Source: Pelecanus crispus (Eukaryota > Chordata > Aves > Pelecaniformes > Pelecanidae). From it: a stretch of DNA of 64,000 nt. Made by a program: the position numbers and the translations under genes. The first letter of the stretch is position 1. Every line of letters begins with the position of its first letter. The notes under the pieces were generated by a model that made no database searches, was not told the DNA's origin, and worked only from the letters and a program-made list of their open reading frames with translations. Below are positions 57,871-64,000 of this stretch, piece after piece. The DNA lies in assembly GCF_030463565.1 (NCBI RefSeq), contig NC_134652.1, positions 19,941,397 to 20,005,396 on the forward strand, in the 5' to 3' direction.

Positions 57871-60800
57871 CCCTGGTCCCGCACCCAGCAGGTGGAGCAG
57901 TAACCTCGCTCGGCTGCAGCATTACCCCTTAAACCGGCCGAGCTCCCTCTGCACGCTGTCAATAAAAAGAGGGAACCTTTTCCAGTTATCGAAAGGTCTT
58001 CTGTTTCCTATGTTAGCCAAAAAAAAAGAAAAGAAGAAAGCAAGCCCCAAGCTGCCGTGTCAAGAGAGGTCCCCTAACACGCAAAAGGACTGAGGAGTTG
58101 CAAGGGAGCAGCGATCAAATACACATTCACTGTGTGGCACTGTGACAAAAAGCACAAATATCGTTCTACCATTGATACACAGCACAGGATATGTAAAATA
58201 CTACTAGGGTTTTTTTTGTTTGGGGACTTAGCAGCTGCTGAAGAGAGCAGGTCTGCGATCCCCGTCCCACTTCAGGCGGCACGCCAGGGCTTCAGCCAGG
58301 CCCGGAGTCCTCGGCTGGCTAGTTCTTCAAACCGGGCTACACGGTCATGAAGGGCAGTCTGCGGGGTATCCGGAGCTCTGGATTCTTAACGAGGCAAAAA
58401 CTCTTCTAACCAAGGCCAAGGCGTCGATGCTGCCAACTCCTGGTACATCCCTGCTTACGGGGTCTGTCCTTGGTGCAGCTTGTGCCAGCTGTCCCTGGGA
58501 CTCGGGGCTCATTTCCACCAAAGAGGTCATGCAGTTTACAGTGGATGACCACAAATCAGTAGTGCCTGCTTGGCGCGTTTCTGCCCTTGCTGTCCGATGA
58601 GTTACAAAGACCTGGAAATGGGGGTAACAGAGAAGCTACTTGTGGGCTGCAGAGGCTGGACTAGGAGCTCAGGGCATCTTTGGGGGTCAGTAGACAACAG
58701 CCTGTCACATGTCTGTGACAGGGAAAAGGCACATATCTCTGAAATGGAAAAAAACCCCAGCTGGTAAATTGTCTTTGTTCTTGCCACATCTATGGCAGCA
58801 TTTTGTTCTTGGCAATATTGGGATATTGGGTCGAGATATTTCAGTAAAGCACCTCTGATTTGGCCTATCTGCATCCATAAGGTGTTCCCCTATTAGATCA
58901 GCGAGTCCTGCTTCTGTGCCGGTTGTTCGAACAAGCAGTATAGCCTGAATGGCATTCTTGGGTTTTTCTTTGATGTGTGTGAAAATGGAAGAGCTCAAGG
59001 TATTACTTCAGGTTTTCTTTGCCTGAGTGTATGATGGAACTTGATTTGTCTTAAAGAATGTAAGAAGCAATCCATAAACATGTATAAATTATTTTTGAAT
59101 GGCGCTACTGCAGCAGTGTCCAGAGACACCAAACAGGATTAAGGAGCTTGTGTGTCTGGCAATACACAAGCAAAACAAACCTTTCCTCAAGGCATTTACA
59201 ATGGGGAAGATTTAAACACATCTTTGTGCAGAAGATCTGCAGAACCCTATTTGCTGTAATGGTGTAAGAATCTGAGTATGAAGCACTTTCAGCATCACGT
59301 ATTGTGAATCATGTACTAACAGAGTGTACAACCCTATTTCCTACATTAATTACTCAGATCTTACTACTTTTGTTTAGGCCAGCCCCAGTGATCTACTTAA
59401 AACATCTTTGTCATCCTCATTGCTAAGCCACAAGCTTCTAATGTGCTGTGTTTCCCTGGTGTTCTGAAGTCCTTGTAGCGGAGCCAGATCTCCTCCCTCC
59501 ACGTGTTTTCTTTCTCAATACACTTAGATCTCACGGCAGTCCTTTTGGTAAATTTTTATGCAGAAACCGAACAATTCTTCTAATGTGTTTTCAATGGACA
59601 GCCCATGGCAGCAACTGTTAGATTTTTTTTGCTTTAGTTCTGCGTTTAGCACTTTTAGGGAGCTCAGATATTATTTGGTACTATCTGTCTCAGCAACTCA
59701 GTAACATGAATATCACGGTCACTTTTATCATAACTTCAATAACTCCTTTGTAAAGGTGCAGACTGAATTTTCAGGGATGGGAACTCTGTTTTCCTGAGCA
59801 ATACAGAATTTTTGGCATAAATTTCATTTTAATTGTTTGTTTTCTTTTCAGGTGACAGCTTGCTGTTGTTAGTATATGCTGGTTCCAAAAAGGGAAGACA
59901 TCATTTCACATTTAAGTTGCACAGATGCAAGTATTTATTTTGACAATGATAAGAAATGCCGAAGATGAGAACGGTTACCTCTCTGTTTTACTGCAACAGA
60001 GTGGTGATGATTTATTTTCACAAAGACAAGAAAAGGCAGAAAAGAAAACTGCAGCTGCAACATCTGTGCCAGAAGTTGGACAAGAGTGTTATTTGTTAAA
60101 CAGTACATGCTGGGAATAAAAATCAAGTTTTGGTAATATTTGTCCGTGGAATTCTAACCAGTCTCTGATAAAATATTCTAAACATTTTGACAACACATTT
60201 CCCCAAGGCAGAAGAAACATATACCTATACTTTATTTATTGTTCCCAACAGCAGGTCCTCACCAGACTTATATTGGTTTCCAAGAAAAGAAGATGAAAAC
60301 AAAAGGAAAGAAAAAAAATTACATCAGACAAATGAAAACAACAGCTTATGAAGATAGACTGGCTCAGGCATGGAAGGACAAAAAAGGGGATGGTAAGAAA
60401 GGGAAAAGAGCAAGAAAAATTTCTTCCCTGCTTATTTATTACATTACATACTCATGTTACCTTCCTGCCATCCATCCAAAATTGAATTAAGAAGGGGAAT
60501 GTAGCAGCGCCTTTAAGCTTTTATGCTAAGATGAGCACGGCTGTTGTTTTCTAGAGGTGGCTGTGTAGGGGGAAAGAGTTACCATGCCAGGCTGCCAACG
60601 CTTCCTCCTCCGCTGGTGCAGTTCTTGTGCTGCACTCCTCGACCTGTTTCAGTCAGAGTGCTCCCAGTTAGCAAAGCCCTGCTGTGTCAACAGACTCTGC
60701 AAGCATTAAGTCCTCCAGAGAGGGACGAAGGATCCACGATTTAGTGCAAGTTCCTTCAACACAAACACTTTGATAGATACAGTCTGGCCTCACTAAATCA

Positions 60801-63689
60801 ATGTGTGCTGGGGAAATTGTATTTCCTTCGCTAGCTCTGATGATGTCTATCTCACCACACTAACACGGGACCAAAGAATTGATACTAATACCCACTGTTA
60901 CGTTCCACACTTAGTATGAATCACAAATGCAGAAGATGTTATGTGATTAACACTATTTCTGGAGGAGGGGGAAAAATCGTAGAAGGAAGTTAATTATTTT
61001 TGGAGAGGAAAAAAAAAATAATCAAAGAAAAAGGTTCCCTTGCCTTTTTTTTAAAATCTGGAACATTTCTATATGACAAAATTGGAATATCAAAGATGAG
61101 ATTTGCAAGTAAAGTACATTATCAGGAGTGAATAAAATAATTTAACTTCAATAAGCCCATGAAGAATGAAGGACGAGGGCCTTAGCACAGAGTCAGAGGT
61201 ATACAGAAATGTGAAGAGGCTTTTATACATAGAGAGCCTAAATTACTCAAAGAACAGGATGTTACTAAGCTCAGCCAGAAAACTGATTTGATGGTATTTA
61301 TTGAAGCCTAACGGCGGTGAAAAAGTAGTATCTTGGGGGAGAACAAATGTCAAGTTTTTATTCTTGACATCCAATCAGCCATTTGTTTAGTTTCTGTATG
61401 CTGTCTGTAATAGCACGATAGAATTTGTAAATAGGGTCACTGAAGACAAAAGCGGGATGTACACTTGGGAGGATCAACTCCTACCTTCACGTATCATTAC
61501 TTTAAACACACAGAATAGATGTAGTGCCATGGAGGATGGATGCTCTCTGCTTTCCCAGACACTGGGGATGTGAAAGCCTCTAAAGGCCTCAAGAAAAGCA
61601 CCTCACCAGATTCAGCCCAGCCCTGGAAACTGGAATGTCATTCTAGGCGTGTCCCAGCAAAAAACTTTCAAGGAAAAGATTTTAGAGAGGTATCAGCTGC
61701 TTCATCTTGCCAAGGTTTCACGTTTTCTCTGCAATAGCACGTAAACCCCTCTCTATAATGGTATGTAAATTGACTTAAATTGATTCGTCTCTTCAAAGAT
61801 AAGATTATGAGAGTAAATACAAAGAATGGTAACATACGACCTTTGAGAAGGAAAGAAATCGGGTGATTAACTTCCAATGAACTGTATGGGAATTTAAGGT
61901 ATAGAACAAAAGATGAGGCTGAAATCCTCCTTTCAGGTTGGAATGGGTAAGAGTAACACACAAATGATCCTGTGTATAATCCACTGAGTACACTTAGAGA
62001 GTCACGTTCCAGAAATGTATTGAAAAGTTGTCGAGAAGAATGACTGATTTAATGAACTGTGTCAACACATTTGCAGGAAGCACCAGATTATAATTTGCTC
62101 TGCCTTAGTGACATTTTAAGCAACTGAAAAATTGCTTTTACAGTGAGTATTAAACTGTACAATGTTATCAGCTTTTATGATATGAATCTATTTTGAACAA
62201 AATTTACCCAGTTCCTATCTGCTTAGCTGTACTTGAGACACTATTTTTAAAAAATGCATTCACACAACAAGGAAATATTCTCCTTTCTCCGTGTTTTGCC
62301 TTAATGCTTTAACTGATTTTGATGTACCCTTGCCATTTCTAAAGATCTTTTTCAGCCTAATATTTGCTTAGCTGGGGAGGAGGGACAAAGGACTTGCTTT
62401 ATCACCTTAGAGGGGTCAGTCACCTCAAGCTCAAGGCTCATGAACACGTTCTGGGTGGTTAAACGGGGAAAGCTTTTATTGTGAGTGGACTCAGTGAGGC
62501 AACTAACAAAGTGTAGGAAAATACGCAACTGAATAGGAAAACACTTTCAGCTTGATCGTGGTCAAAGAGCTGCCCAACTAGATCTCATCCTTACCATGTG
62601 AAACTTGCTTATTTTATTATCTTAGTCAAATCACGATGTGGGGGTGGAAGGGAAAGCAAGCGACTGAACGCCCAAGCCCTGCTCACTGCCTGCTGCACTT
62701 CTGAGCACGGGAGACTCTGCCTGTGCTCCGATTGTGTCAGGCACGCCTGACCCCAACGCCCCAGTCCCGTGCACGCTCACAGGGCAGCTGGGCCAATGCA
62801 GAGTCACGTATGATGGAGAGCCTGCTTTCAAGAGCAGGTGACACTAACAGGGTGGAAGGTTTCATTAAAAACAAGAAATTCCGTGAGCCAAGTATGGGAG
62901 CCTCAATTGCTATGGATTTATGTTTCAGTAGTGCGTAGCAGTCAGATGAGGATTTTTCCCCGATAGCTGGGTACTTGTTAGGTCTTTCCTCAAAGCAGAT
63001 TTTTATGTCTGTATGATGTGAGCTCATACTGCAGTCTCTTACTGCCAGGCCACACATGCAGTTCTTCCCTCTATCCGCTGCATACTGAAATAAAACTTGC
63101 TATAGCATTGCTGCCTGCAAGACCTTCCCTCGTTCAGGTATCACTGACATTGGTCAATGGTTACTGATCCATCTGGGATCAACGTTCCCGCTTTCATTTC
63201 CTCTCCTTCTCTAGTCCATCAGGCTTCTGTCTCTTGTTGGAAATGTAAGGGGACACTCAGGAGCAGGTGTTCCCTGTTTTTAATCCTTGCTGTCTAGCAC
63301 GCTACCATACCAAGAGGTGTAATCTTCTGCGCGCATCCCGTGGGTAACTGACAATCCAAGCAGTTAGCTTTCACCCCAGCTGGAGGCAACAAGATGACTT
63401 AAAGAGCGGAGAAAACTAGTGAGTTGCAGAAATGGGCTAGCATCCCAGAGTTCAAGGAATCGTGGCAGGAAAAGCAGGTACTTCAAAGCAATGGGGTTTT
63501 GTTGGTGTTGGTAGTGGTGTTTTTAACTTTACTGGAAGGGTTAGGTGTGGAATAGTGAATAAATTGAAAATAATGCTATATAAATATGAATAAAAGAGGA
63601 AATACCGTAGCGGGATTCACGTTAATTTAGTAGGAGGGAAGAAATCTTAAATACTGAGCATCTGTGAGCTTGAAGATACAAAGAAATAC
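57871..63689. other. Upstream flank of RPP30, no gene recognised
   Basis: Short tandem and A-rich tracts only. The - strand between about 58.3 and 59.0 kb carries overlapping open frames of 70-97 codons that match no family I know. The + strand frame at 60239-60490 is merely lysine-rich from A-rich DNA. Confidence 0.5.
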
Positions 63690-63826
63690 TTCGGAGCTGG
63701 CCACGTTGCTGCGGGCAGATCTTACAAGAGCGGCCACTGTGGGCTCTGCAGGCAGCAGCCGGGGTCCTGCCGGACCCGAGCCCCTCGGCACGCACGTTTC
63801 GACGGGGCAGGCCGAGGCCGATGCAG

Positions 63827-63856
63827 GTGCAGGGGTGCAGGGGTGCAGGGGTGCAG
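63827..63856. repeat. 8-bp tandem repeat (GTGCAGGG, 3.75 copies)
   Basis: GTGCAGGG units run from 63827 to 63856 inside the CpG-rich block at the right end of the window. Confidence 0.85.
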
Positions 63857-63963
63857 CGGAGCGGGCGCGCCGGGGGCTGGCACCCCGCTTCCCTCCGGAG
63901 CGGCTCAGCCTGCGGCCGCTTCGCTCCAGGCCGCCCACTCGCCCGCAGCGTCTCGGGTGCGAC

Positions 63964-63995
63964 CTCTCTCTCTATATATGTATGTATGTATGTAC
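63964..63995. repeat. (CT)n-(TA)n-(TATG)n compound microsatellite
   Basis: CT units, a short TATATA stretch, then about four TATG/GTAT units running almost to the window end. Confidence 0.85.
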
Positions 63996-64000
63996 AGGGG

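Larger units (their letters stand above)
63690..64000. promoter_or_regulatory. CpG-rich block at right edge, possible upstream edge of HTR7
   Basis: By eye about 30 CpGs in about 270 bp, against a CpG-poor upstream 5 kb. A NotI-type GCGGCCGC lies near 63912. In human, HTR7 lies head to head with RPP30, which would place an HTR7 promoter to the right on the + strand here. No HTR7 coding sequence is seen, so the assignment is synteny-based inference. Confidence 0.4.

Noticed and set aside
60239-60490. 83-codon lysine-rich + strand open frame
   Set aside because: The lysine content simply reflects A-rich DNA; no Kozak context, splice structure or family match.

Overview
The window is vertebrate nuclear DNA, most likely from a bird of the Neoaves. 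Three things support this. Coding sequence is split into many short exons with GT-AG introns. There is a degenerate CR1 LINE tail (21.6-22.2 kb). There are two copies of an endogenous retrovirus LTR opening with TGTCCTGGTTTCGGCTGGGA, a family I recognise from neoavian genomes. No bacterial, viral or organellar gene organisation is present.

Two protein-coding genes were reconstructed exon by exon, and both appear intact. ANKRD1 (CARP, cardiac ankyrin repeat protein) lies on the + strand at 27.26-35.18 kb. It has nine coding exons and 319 codons, with one 33-codon ankyrin repeat in each of exons 5-8. It has a TATA box, GATA and E-box motifs and four TEAD/M-CAT hexamers upstream. Its 3' UTR carries an AUUUA cluster and ends at an AATAAA near 35.97 kb. 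RPP30 (RNase P/MRP subunit p30) lies on the - strand at 57.49-38.66 kb. It has eleven coding exons and 268 codons, including a 30-nt micro-exon and a 38-nt exon. It starts in a CpG island that carries a ZNF143-like site. The two genes converge tail to tail, as in the human 10q23 order HTR7-RPP30-ANKRD1 (known synteny).

Layout: 1-26.9 kb is AT-rich sequence with no supportable gene; it holds an internally deleted solo LTR with a perfect 5-bp target duplication (15.18 kb), a perfect 12-bp-stem hairpin (18.36 kb), the CR1 relic and simple repeats. ANKRD1 and its promoter occupy 26.9-36.0 kb. The convergent 3' spacer is 36.0-38.6 kb. RPP30 occupies 38.6-57.6 kb, and a 562-bp solo LTR sits antisense in its intron 7. 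From 57.9 to 63.7 kb there is no recognised gene. The last 300 bp enter a second CpG-rich block. By synteny this may be the upstream edge of HTR7 on the + strand, but no HTR7 coding sequence is inside the window.

The genes are not an operon and act independently: ANKRD1 is a stretch- and YAP/TEAD-responsive sarcomeric/nuclear protein, while RPP30 is a housekeeping tRNA-processing subunit. I did not find a new biological system. The points most worth following up are the regulatory motifs, the antisense LTR promoter, the CpG patch inside ANKRD1 intron 5, the perfect hairpin and the right-edge CpG block.
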